Shown: positions 56,603-64,000 of the stretch, in pieces
How positions within the stretch are numbered: the first letter of the stretch is position 1
Layout of the letters: every line of letters starts with the position of its first letter
DNA from: QHXQ01 sp963788965
GTDB lineage: Bacteria; Acidobacteriota; Blastocatellia; Pyrinomonadales; Pyrinomonadaceae
Assembly (NCBI GenBank): GCA_963788965.1
Contig: CAWBIK010000005.1
Location: 1-64,000 of the forward strand
DNA length: 64,000 nucleotides
Reading direction: 5' to 3'
The notes under the pieces: model-generated
What the model was told of the DNA's origin: nothing
What the model saw: only the letters and a program-made list of their open reading frames with translations
Databases searched by the model: none
Position numbers and translations under genes: made by a program

Positions 56603-57559
56603 ATGAGGTACACACGCTCTCTGTTGCTGTTCGTCATGCTGTTGCTGCCGCTGGCGGCAACGGTGCAAACAGTTGCGCCCGCGCAGTCAGTCGCAACTGT
56701 GCAGACGGTTGCAACTGCGCGCGTCGAGACGGTGAACTTCGAGAGCAAGTTGGTCGGACAGGCGTTGCCGTATCACGTCGTGTTGCCGCCCGACTATAAC
56801 GATGCGTCGAAGTGGGCGACGCGTTATCCCGTCCTGTATCTGCTGCACGGTCTTGGCGGTAGTCACAACGATTGGGTGTCGCAGCGCGCGCACTTGGCGG
56901 CGCACGCTGCGCGGCATCACATCATCATCGTGACGCCGGAAGGCAAAGACGGTTGGTACACGGACAGCGCGACCGTGCCAAATGAAAAGTTTGAGAGTTA
57001 CATCATGCAGGAGTTGCTGCCGGACGTGGGGCGGCGCTACCGGACGTTTGGGTCGCGCGAAGGGCGCGCCGTCGCGGGTCTGTCGATGGGCGGTTACGGC
57101 GCGTTGAAGTTCGGCGTGAAGTACCCGATGGCGTTCGCCTTTGCCGCCTCGATGAGTGGCGCGTTCGGTGCGCCGCAGTGGGACGCGCAGGACAAGAATC
57201 TGCTCGCGTTCGTCAAGCCGTCAATCGCGCGCGTCTACGGCGCGATGAACACGCCCGTGCGCCCGGCCAACGATCTCTTCAAGTTGTTGAACGACTTGCC
57301 GCCGGAGCGCATCGCGCAGTTACCGTTCATCTATCTCGACTGCGGGACGGAAGACTTTCTGATCGAATCGAACCGCGCGTTCGTCGCGTTCTTAGTGCAA
57401 CGCAAAATCCCGCACGAGTACCGGCAACTGCCCGGCGCGCACACATGGCCCTACTGGGACAGACAGGTGCAAGAGGTTCTCAGGCTCGCCGAGCAACGCC
57501 TCGCCGCGCCGCAGCACTTGCCCGAAGCGCCGCAGGGCACACCGACCGCGCGCCCTTGA
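56603..57559 (+). CDS. secreted alpha/beta-hydrolase esterase (PF00756-like)
   Basis: 318 residues with a signal peptide (LLLFVMLLLPLAATVQTVAP). The domain shows VLYLLHGLGGSHNDW (oxyanion region), VAGLSMGGYGALKFGV (nucleophile Ser in G-x-S-x-G) and GAHTWPYWDRQV (catalytic His). It resembles esterase D/feruloyl-esterase proteins. The VQTVAPAQSVATVQTVATA stretch after the signal is an imperfect repeat. Substrate not determinable. Confidence 0.85.
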   Translation: MRYTRSLLLFVMLLLPLAATVQTVAPAQSVATVQTVATARVETVNFESKLVGQALPYHVVLPPDYNDASKWATRYPVLYLLHGLGGSHNDWVSQRAHLAAHAARHHIIIVTPEGKDGWYTDSATVPNEKFESYIMQELLPDVGRRYRTFGSREGRAVAGLSMGGYGALKFGVKYPMAFAFAASMSGAFGAPQWDAQDKNLLAFVKPSIARVYGAMNTPVRPANDLFKLLNDLPPERIAQLPFIYLDCGTEDFLIESNRAFVAFLVQRKIPHEYRQLPGAHTWPYWDRQVQEVLRLAEQRLAAPQHLPEAPQGTPTARP

Positions 57560-57696
57560 GAGGTCAGCGCGCCCTTCGAGTCTTTCGCGCCTTTGCGTGA
57601 GATCGCAGCCTGCGCGAAAATGACTTGACGCAAACAGAGCACGCGCAGCAGTTTCGGCAAGACCGCGCGGTCAGATTAGTTTGAGGGAGTGAGACG

Positions 57697-58956
57697 ATGA
57701 CGACAACCGACGACAACAAGCAACCGGCTGGCCCGCATGAACGTGTGCCCGCGATTCAAGCGGCGCTCAAGGCGGCCGGCCTCGACGGCTGGCTCTTTTA
57801 TGATTTTCGCAAAAGCGATCCGCTCGCTTATCGCATCCTGCAACTGCATCTGCACAACATCACCTCGCGCCGCTGGTGCTACTACGTGCCCGCCGCAGGC
57901 GAACCCGTGAAGATCGTCCACGCTATCGAGCGCGAGAAGTTGGACTCGTTGCCCGGCCGCAAGATCGTCTATCTGCCGTGGCAACAGTTGCACGCGGCTT
58001 TGCGCGAGACGTTGACGGGCGCAAGCGACGGCGCGACCACGAACGGCAAGCAAGCGCCGCGCGTGGCGATGCAGTACTCGCCGGAGAACGCCATTCCCTA
58101 TCTGTCGCGCGTGGACGCGGGCATGATCGAACTCATCCGCTCGTTCGGCGTCGAACCGATCACGAGCGCCGATCTCGTACAGGTCTTCGAGGCCGTCTGG
58201 ACGCCCGAACAGAAGCGCACGCACGACGAAGCCGCGAACAAGATTCATCAGATCATTCAAGACGGCTTCGCCGAAGTCGCGCGGCGCATGCGCGCCGACG
58301 AGCCAACAACCGAATACGACATACAGCAGTTCATCGTGCGGCGTTATGAAGAAGAGAACCTGACGTGTGACGGCGATCATCCTATCGTCTCGGTCAACGC
58401 CAACAGCGCCAACCCGCACTACGGCCCGACCGCCGACACGCACGCGCCCGTTAAACGCGGCGACTTCATTCTCTTCGACGTGTGGGCGAAGTTGAACGAA
58501 CCCGAAGCGGTCTATGCCGATCAAACTTGGACGGGTTACATCGGCGACTCAGTGCCCGCAGAGAACGAGCGCATCTTCCAGATCGTGCGGGCGGCGCGCG
58601 ATGCAGCCATCGAGTTCGTGACGGAGAACGTGCGCGCAGGCCGCGAGATTCGCGGCGCGGAAGTTGACGATGCCGCGCGCAACGTGATCGTGCAGGCGGG
58701 CTACGGCGCGCAGTTCATCCACCGCACGGGCCACTCCATCGGCGAAGAGGTCCACGGCAACGGCGCGAACATCGACAACCTTGAGACGCGCGACTCGCGC
58801 CGCCTCATCCCCAACACCTGCTTCTCCATCGAACCCGGCATCTATCTCGAAGGCAACTTCGGCGTCCGCTCCGAGGTCGATATGTACATCGGCGACGGCA
58901 CGGCGGAAGTGACCGGGCAACCGATCCAAACAACGGTCGTGCCGATCCTGAAGTGA
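57697..58956 (+). CDS. M24-family Xaa-Pro aminopeptidase-like protein
   Basis: 419 residues. A creatinase-like N-terminal domain (LDGWLFYDFRKSDPLAYRIL) is followed by a pita-bread domain with the five metal ligands: Asp in FILFDVWAKL, Asp in VYADQTWTGYIG, His in IHRTGHSIGEEV, Glu in CFSIEPGIYLEG and Glu in GVRSEVDMYIG. Cytoplasmic dimetal peptidase. Possible promoters lie in the preceding 137-bp gap. Confidence 0.9.
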   Translation: MTTTDDNKQPAGPHERVPAIQAALKAAGLDGWLFYDFRKSDPLAYRILQLHLHNITSRRWCYYVPAAGEPVKIVHAIEREKLDSLPGRKIVYLPWQQLHAALRETLTGASDGATTNGKQAPRVAMQYSPENAIPYLSRVDAGMIELIRSFGVEPITSADLVQVFEAVWTPEQKRTHDEAANKIHQIIQDGFAEVARRMRADEPTTEYDIQQFIVRRYEEENLTCDGDHPIVSVNANSANPHYGPTADTHAPVKRGDFILFDVWAKLNEPEAVYADQTWTGYIGDSVPAENERIFQIVRAARDAAIEFVTENVRAGREIRGAEVDDAARNVIVQAGYGAQFIHRTGHSIGEEVHGNGANIDNLETRDSRRLIPNTCFSIEPGIYLEGNFGVRSEVDMYIGDGTAEVTGQPIQTTVVPILK

Positions 58957-58960
58957 GCAG

Positions 58961-59074
58961 TCAGCCATCAGCGATCAGCCGTCAGCTTTTTGTCTGTCGC
59001 TCCGGCTGAACACTATAGATAGAGTGCTTTATCACGAATGAAAAAGCTGACCGCTGATCACTGATCGCTCATCG
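58961..59074. repeat. inverted repeat between the M24 peptidase and phosphatase genes
   Basis: The arms GCGATCAGCCGTCAGCTTTTT (58971-58991) and AAAAAGCTGACCGCTGATCA... (59041-59068) are largely complementary and separated by about 50 bp. The T-run makes it a candidate terminator for the peptidase gene. Confidence 0.55.
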
Positions 59075-59081
59075 CTTGCTT

Positions 59082-59855
59082 ATGCTCGACTTTGCCATTC
59101 AGACGGCCCGCGATGCCGGGCGCATTCTCGCGGAGCGGTTCGGGCGCGCGTCCTTGCAGGTACAGCACAAGGGCGACATCAACATCGTGACGGAAGCTGA
59201 TCTGGCAGCCGAGCGTCTGATCGTCGAACGCATCCGCAGCTACTATCCGCGCCACGCGATCTTGACCGAAGAAGCGGGCGCACTGGCCAACGTCGAACAT
59301 GGCGCAAGCGATTACAAGTGGATCATCGATCCGCTCGACGGCACGACCAACTACGCGCACGGTTATCCGTGCTTCTGCACTTCCATCGGGCTTGAATATA
59401 AAGGCGAGTTGGTTGCGGGCGTCGTCTATGATCCGACGCGCGACGAGTTGTTTGCCGCCGAGCGCGGCGCGGGTGCGACCTTAAACGGGCGCACGATCCG
59501 CGTCTCGGAAGTCGCAGACTTGAACCGTGCGCTGCTCTGTACCGGCTTCCCCTACGATGTGCGCGACCGCAACGCGTTCGCACGCCACTTCACCAACTTC
59601 ATCTTGCACGCGCAAGCTGTGCGCCGCGACGGCGCGGCCGCGCTCGATCTCGTCTACGTCGCTTGCGGGCGCTTCGACGGTTTCTGGGAAGAAGGCTTGC
59701 AGCCGTGGGACGCGGCCGCCGCCATCGTCATCATCGAAGAAGCGGGCGGGCGCGTCACGCGCTACGACGGCACGCCCGCCACCATCTATGCCCCGCCTAT
59801 CATGGCCAGCAATAGTCTCGTCCATGATGCGATGATGCGCGTGCTTGCGCTCTGA
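59082..59855 (+). CDS. inositol monophosphatase family protein
   Basis: 257 residues from the ATG at 59082 (MLDFAIQTARDAGRILAERF). Metal-binding motifs are AILTEEAGA (Glu), WIIDPLDGTTNYAHGYP (D-P-L-D-G-T) and EGLQPWDAAAAIVIIEEAGG (W-D). It hydrolyses inositol-1-phosphate or related sugar phosphates with Mg2+. It resembles SuhB, which also affects ribosome synthesis in other bacteria. Confidence 0.9.
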   Translation: MLDFAIQTARDAGRILAERFGRASLQVQHKGDINIVTEADLAAERLIVERIRSYYPRHAILTEEAGALANVEHGASDYKWIIDPLDGTTNYAHGYPCFCTSIGLEYKGELVAGVVYDPTRDELFAAERGAGATLNGRTIRVSEVADLNRALLCTGFPYDVRDRNAFARHFTNFILHAQAVRRDGAAALDLVYVACGRFDGFWEEGLQPWDAAAAIVIIEEAGGRVTRYDGTPATIYAPPIMASNSLVHDAMMRVLAL

Positions 59856-59961
59856 ACCTGTCAAGGTTGACAGGCCCTCGACGCGCCGTTAGATTACAGC
59901 CCGCGCAATGTTCTGCCCTTGCTTTAATCATGCCGACCCGACACTGTAAGGAATTATCCAT

Positions 59962-62900
59962 ATGACAATCAGGTTGTTGTGTGCGCGCCCGGCGGCGCGT
60001 CGGCTCTGGGCCGTGGCGCAGGCGTTCGGCCTCGCGCTCTGCCTGACACACACAAGCGGCGCGCAGTCGCCCGTTGCGCCCAAACAACAACCGCGCGACC
60101 GCGGCCTCGGTCTGCCCGCGCAACCGGCCCAGACCGCGCCGCCACCAACAGCGGCCGCGCAAAGCGGCACAACCAAGCGGCCGGAGTTGGTGCTGCAAAC
60201 CGGCTACCCGCTCGGTGGCGCGACCGGGTTGACTTACAGTCCGGACGGCCGGCTGATCGCCACGACCACTTTCAACAACAATCAGGTCAAGCTCTGGGAC
60301 GTGGCCACTGGGCGCGAGTTGCGCACGCTGGCTATCGGCGGCGGCGCGGGCGGCTTCTTCAATGTAAGCCTCACGGGCGTCTCTGCCGTCGCCTTCAGCC
60401 GTGACAGTCGGCGGCTCGCGGCGGGCGGGCGCGATGGCGCGATCACTCTTTGGGACACAACCACCGGGCGCACGTTGCGCACCTTTGGCGACGCGGCCGA
60501 GACAACGTCTTTGGTCGGCGTGCTCGCGCTCGCCTTCAGCCCCGACGCACGCCAACTCGTCTCGTTCGGCGTCGCCGCCAAAACGTGGGACACGACCACC
60601 GGGCAACTGGTGCGCGAAACGCCGCTCGACTTGTCGAGCGTGGCGAACTTCGCGGCCAGCGGCTTGACGGGCGGCGGCGGCCTCGCGCTCAGCGCCGACG
60701 GCAGCCAGTTGGCTCTATTAACCAGCGAACGCGGCCGGAAGCAGGCAGTTAAAATTTATGAACTGGCGAGCGGGCGCGAAGTCCGCGCCGTGAAATTGCC
60801 CGACGAGTTTACGAACTGTGTACAGACGACGCTCGCGCTCACGCCGGATGCGCGGCTACTCGGCGCGTGCGTGCTGGCAGATAACAGTGGTGGGCAGAAT
60901 ACAAAACTCAAGCTCTGGGACTTGAGCGCAGGCGACAAGGGGCGCGTGCTGTTGCAAGCCGACCGCGCCAGTTTCGGGTTGCTCAACTTCAGTCCCGGCG
61001 GACGCTGGCTCGCGTTCAGTGGCGCGCAAGCCATCAAAGTTTATGACACGGCGACCGGCACTGAGCGGCAGGGCTTCACGCTAGACAAGTCAACGGCGCA
61101 GTTCGACACGCAAGGCATAACGTCCGCGCTCACTTTCAGTGCCGACGAAAAGTTATTAGCGGCGTCCACCTTCAACGGCGCAGTCACCGTCCGCGACATC
61201 GAAACCGGGCGCGTCGTGCAGACGCTCGCGGGACACAGCAACCTTGCCTTCGCCGTCGCCTTCAGCCCCGACGGCACGCGCCTCGTCTCCGGCGGGCGCA
61301 CGGTCTGGGACTTAACCACGGGACGCGGCACACGCACTGTGCCGGCCGCCGAACCGTTCGGCCTAATGAGCCGAGACGGTCGCCTGCTCGCCGCAGGCAC
61401 GTTCAACGACAGCCGCATCTCGCTCTACGATACGACCACGAAACGCCGCCTCTTCACGCTCACGCCCACGGGGGCGGGCGTGGACGAGCCGCCCTCGCTC
61501 AAAGCCAAGCCGACCAACACACGCGCCGCCGCGAAGTATGCCGTGCAGCCGCCGACCTTCAGTCCCGACGGTCGCCTGCTCGCAACTACCTACACGCTGG
61601 CCCCCGACAGTCCGGTTGATCAAACCGAGCAACCCGATCCGAAGGCCATGCAACAGGCTATGAAAGAGGCGGTCAAAAACATGAGCAAGAATCCGGCCGC
61701 CGCCTCGCAGGCTTACAACGACGCCATCGCCAAAGCGAACGGGCGCAGTAGTGACAGTCTAACCAATCAGGTCAAACTGTGGGACACGCAGACTGGCCGC
61801 GAAGTCCGCACCATCACCGTACCGGGCGGCAACTCTTTCGGCTTCGTTCATATCAAGGATGTGCAGTTCAGCGCCGACGGGCGCTACGTGGCCGTGCTGA
61901 TGCATAACAGCGCGGTCGTCACGCTCTGGGACGCGACGACGGGCGCAGCGGCCGGCACTATCGGCACGCCGCCCGCGCCGCCCGCCGCTACCGGCGCGCC
62001 CTTCGGTCTGCCCGGCATGCCCAACATCGCCAACATGCCCGGCACGTCCGGCTCGGCGCAAGTGATGGATATGTCGCAGATGCCCGGCATGGGTCAGATG
62101 TTCGGCGGGCAAGCTTCGCTCTCCGCCGTCGCCTTTAGCGCGGACGGTCGCGTCGTCGCCGTTGGCGGCCGCGAGAGCAAAAGCAGTTTCGACATGACGG
62201 CCATGATGTCCATGATGAGCGCGGGCATGCGCGACCCGAAAGCCGCGCGGATGAAGCCCGAAGAATTACAACAACAGATGCTCAAGCAGATGCAGCAGAC
62301 GACCACCACGGGCACGCTCAAGCTCTACGACACGGCGACGCGGCGCGAGTTGGCCACGCTTGCGGGCCACACGGCCGACGTGAAAGCTGTCGCCTTGAGC
62401 GCAGACGGCCGCTTGGTCGCATCCGCCGCGGCCGACAATGCGATCAAACTGTGGGATGCCGCCACGGGCCGCGAGTTGCACACGCTCAACGGGCACACGG
62501 CGTCGATCAACTCGCTCGCCTTCAACCCCGACGGCAGCGTGCTTGCCTCGGCCAGCGACGACGGCAGCACGCTGCTCTGGGACGCGCGCAACGGCCGCCT
62601 GCTCGCCACGCTCATCTCGCTCTATGATGGCGACGAATGGCTCGTCGCCACGCCCGACGGTCTGTTCGACGGTTCGCCGCTGGCGTGGAATCAAGTCCTC
62701 TGGCGTTACGACGAAGACACGTTCAACGTCGCGCCCATCGAGTGGTTCTTCAACGAGTTCTTTTATCCGGGGCTGCTCGCAGACTTGCTCGCGGGCAAAC
62801 GCCCACGCGCGGCGCAGGACTTCGCCGCTAAGGATCGCCGGCAACCAAAGGTCACGCTCGCGCTCGCCGAAAGCGGACAGGCCGGTGCGCCGATTGCGAC

Positions 62901-64000
62901 GCGCAACGTGCAGGTCAAGATCGAAGTGCGCGAGACGGCGGCCGACGCGACAAACAACACGGGCAGCGGCGCGCACGACCTGCGCCTGTTCCGCAACGGC
63001 TCGCTCGTTAAAGCTTGGCGCGGCGACTTGCTGCAAGGCCGGCCGAACGCTGTGCTTGAGACGACGCTGCCGCTCATCGCCGGTGAGAATCGTTTGACGG
63101 CTTATGCCTTTAACCGCGACAACGTAAAGAGCCGCGACGCGAACTTAAAACTCACGGGCGCGGACTCGTTGAAGCGCACGGGCACGGCTTACGTGTTGGC
63201 GGTCGGCGTCAACGAGTATGCGAACGCGCAATACAATCTCAAGTACGCCGTGCCGGACGCGCGCGAGTTCGGCACGGAGATCGAACGGCAGCAGAGCAAG
63301 CTCGGCCGTTATGAACGCGTCACGGTCATCCCGCTTTATGACGCGGCGGCGACGAAGGCGAACATCATGGCCGCGCTCGCGCGGCTCGCCACGCAGACGC
63401 AACCCGAAGATGAAGTCATCGTCTATTTCGCCGGGCACGGCACGGCGCACGACAACCGCTTCTATTTAATCCCGCACGACCTCGGCCATCAGGGCAGCCG
63501 CACGCAACTTAACGAAGCGGCCTTGCGCAGCATCCTCGCGCACAGCATCTCGGACACGGAGTTGGAAGCGGCCTTCGAGCAGGTCAACGCCGGTCAGCTT
63601 ATGCTCATCATCGATGCGTGCAACAGCGGGCAGGCGCTCGAAGCGGAAGAGAAGCGACGCGGGCCGATGAACTCGAAAGGTCTGGCGCAGTTGGCTTACG
63701 AAAAGGGCATGTATATCTTGACGGCCGCGCAGAGTTTTCAAGCGGCGCAGGAAGCGTCGCAACTTGGGCACGGGCTGTTGACTTACGCGCTTGTGGATGA
63801 AGGGTTGCGACAAGGGGCGGCCGACGCGGGGCCGAAGGACGGCGCGGTGCTCGCGCGCGAGTGGTTCAACTACGCCGAGGGCCGTGTGCCGACGATCCAG
63901 ATCGAGAAGGTTAAGGCCGCACGCGCGCTCGGCACGAACCTCTCATTTGTCGAAGGCGAAGAACGCGGACTCGACATACAGAAGCGCATCCCCCAACGCC
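59962..64000 (+). CDS. WD40-repeat caspase (C14) protein, partial at the window end
   Basis: Open without a stop from the ATG at 59962 to the window end, about 1,346 residues visible. A signal-like N-terminus (AQAFGLALCLTHTSGAQ) and Pro-rich linker precede roughly ten WD40 repeats (LTYSPDGRLIATTTF, VKLWDVATGRELRTL and others), interrupted by a Met-rich insertion (about 690-760). The C-terminal caspase-like domain has YVLAVGVNEYANAQYNLKYA, VYFAGHGTAHDNRFY with the catalytic His and MLIIDACNSGQALE with the catalytic Cys. Bacterial caspase-WD40 proteins are secreted or stress-linked proteases; the target is unknown. Confidence 0.9.
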   Translation, partial: MTIRLLCARPAARRLWAVAQAFGLALCLTHTSGAQSPVAPKQQPRDRGLGLPAQPAQTAPPPTAAAQSGTTKRPELVLQTGYPLGGATGLTYSPDGRLIATTTFNNNQVKLWDVATGRELRTLAIGGGAGGFFNVSLTGVSAVAFSRDSRRLAAGGRDGAITLWDTTTGRTLRTFGDAAETTSLVGVLALAFSPDARQLVSFGVAAKTWDTTTGQLVRETPLDLSSVANFAASGLTGGGGLALSADGSQLALLTSERGRKQAVKIYELASGREVRAVKLPDEFTNCVQTTLALTPDARLLGACVLADNSGGQNTKLKLWDLSAGDKGRVLLQADRASFGLLNFSPGGRWLAFSGAQAIKVYDTATGTERQGFTLDKSTAQFDTQGITSALTFSADEKLLAASTFNGAVTVRDIETGRVVQTLAGHSNLAFAVAFSPDGTRLVSGGRTVWDLTTGRGTRTVPAAEPFGLMSRDGRLLAAGTFNDSRISLYDTTTKRRLFTLTPTGAGVDEPPSLKAKPTNTRAAAKYAVQPPTFSPDGRLLATTYTLAPDSPVDQTEQPDPKAMQQAMKEAVKNMSKNPAAASQAYNDAIAKANGRSSDSLTNQVKLWDTQTGREVRTITVPGGNSFGFVHIKDVQFSADGRYVAVLMHNSAVVTLWDATTGAAAGTIGTPPAPPAATGAPFGLPGMPNIANMPGTSGSAQVMDMSQMPGMGQMFGGQASLSAVAFSADGRVVAVGGRESKSSFDMTAMMSMMSAGMRDPKAARMKPEELQQQMLKQMQQTTTTGTLKLYDTATRRELATLAGHTADVKAVALSADGRLVASAAADNAIKLWDAATGRELHTLNGHTASINSLAFNPDGSVLASASDDGSTLLWDARNGRLLATLISLYDGDEWLVATPDGLFDGSPLAWNQVLWRYDEDTFNVAPIEWFFNEFFYPGLLADLLAGKRPRAAQDFAAKDRRQPKVTLALAESGQAGAPIATRNVQVKIEVRETAADATNNTGSGAHDLRLFRNGSLVKAWRGDLLQGRPNAVLETTLPLIAGENRLTAYAFNRDNVKSRDANLKLTGADSLKRTGTAYVLAVGVNEYANAQYNLKYAVPDAREFGTEIERQQSKLGRYERVTVIPLYDAAATKANIMAALARLATQTQPEDEVIVYFAGHGTAHDNRFYLIPHDLGHQGSRTQLNEAALRSILAHSISDTELEAAFEQVNAGQLMLIIDACNSGQALEAEEKRRGPMNSKGLAQLAYEKGMYILTAAQSFQAAQEASQLGHGLLTYALVDEGLRQGAADAGPKDGAVLAREWFNYAEGRVPTIQIEKVKAARALGTNLSFVEGEERGLDIQKRIPQR

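Overview
The window looks like a GC-rich soil-type bacterium, most likely Acidobacteriota class Blastocatellia. This is an inference from the gene mix: a TonB-dependent receptor with a carboxypeptidase-like regulatory domain, DUF2270, WD40-caspase and CHAT-TPR proteins, and intergenic palindromes between housekeeping genes. I could not run a taxonomic search.

Left flank (1-7575). A minus-strand operon reads toward base 1: a small unknown protein, a specialised NusG paralogue, an HlyD-type adaptor, a fatty acyl-AMP ligase (FAAL) and a frameshifted acyl-CoA dehydrogenase. This is the usual start of a lipid-primed PKS/NRPS cluster that would continue to the left. A textbook sigma-54 promoter (5139-5153) sits in front of it, and a sigma-54 enhancer-binding protein with a degenerate receiver domain (5430-6872) lies just upstream with its own terminator.

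Integrative element (7576-44710). A 65-bp perfect direct repeat bounds a block of about 37.07 kb. The right copy lies inside an intact tRNA-Ser(CGA); the left copy is only the tRNA 3' part. A tyrosine integrase and an excisionase-like HTH gene sit beside the tRNA. Just outside the left repeat is the broken tail of a related integrase, so this tRNA has probably been used more than once. The cargo has five parts. (a) A nucleotidyltransferase toxin/antitoxin-like pair, followed by an intact IS5-type insertion. (b) Five TPR proteins, plus remnants, that share an N-terminal linker typical of STAND receptors. (c) A minus-strand operon (29109 to 14712) with a vWA lipoprotein, a tubulin/FtsZ-like protein, an actin-like ATPase, zinc-ribbon, formylglycine-enzyme-like and PEGA proteins, and a VirD4-like ATPase. 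(d) A sigma factor/anti-sigma pair and a secreted CHAT-TPR protein. (e) A CHAT-NB-ARC protein that ends exactly where the separate TPR proteins begin. The two candidate undescribed systems are (c) and the split CHAT-NB-ARC plus multi-TPR arrangement (b+e).

Right flank (44739-64000). Ordinary chromosome: tadA, an AlkA-type glycosylase, DUF2270, hutH, a TonB receptor, an L,D-transpeptidase, an M23 peptidase, a zinc-ribbon protein, hutU, an esterase, an M24 peptidase, an inositol monophosphatase, and a WD40-caspase protein that runs off the end. Most intergenic gaps hold long imperfect palindromes that I did not see in the island.

Caveat: at least eight genes contain single-base frameshifts, in the island and in both flanks. 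Their products are otherwise well conserved across the shifts, so uncorrected sequencing indels are at least as likely as true pseudogenes.
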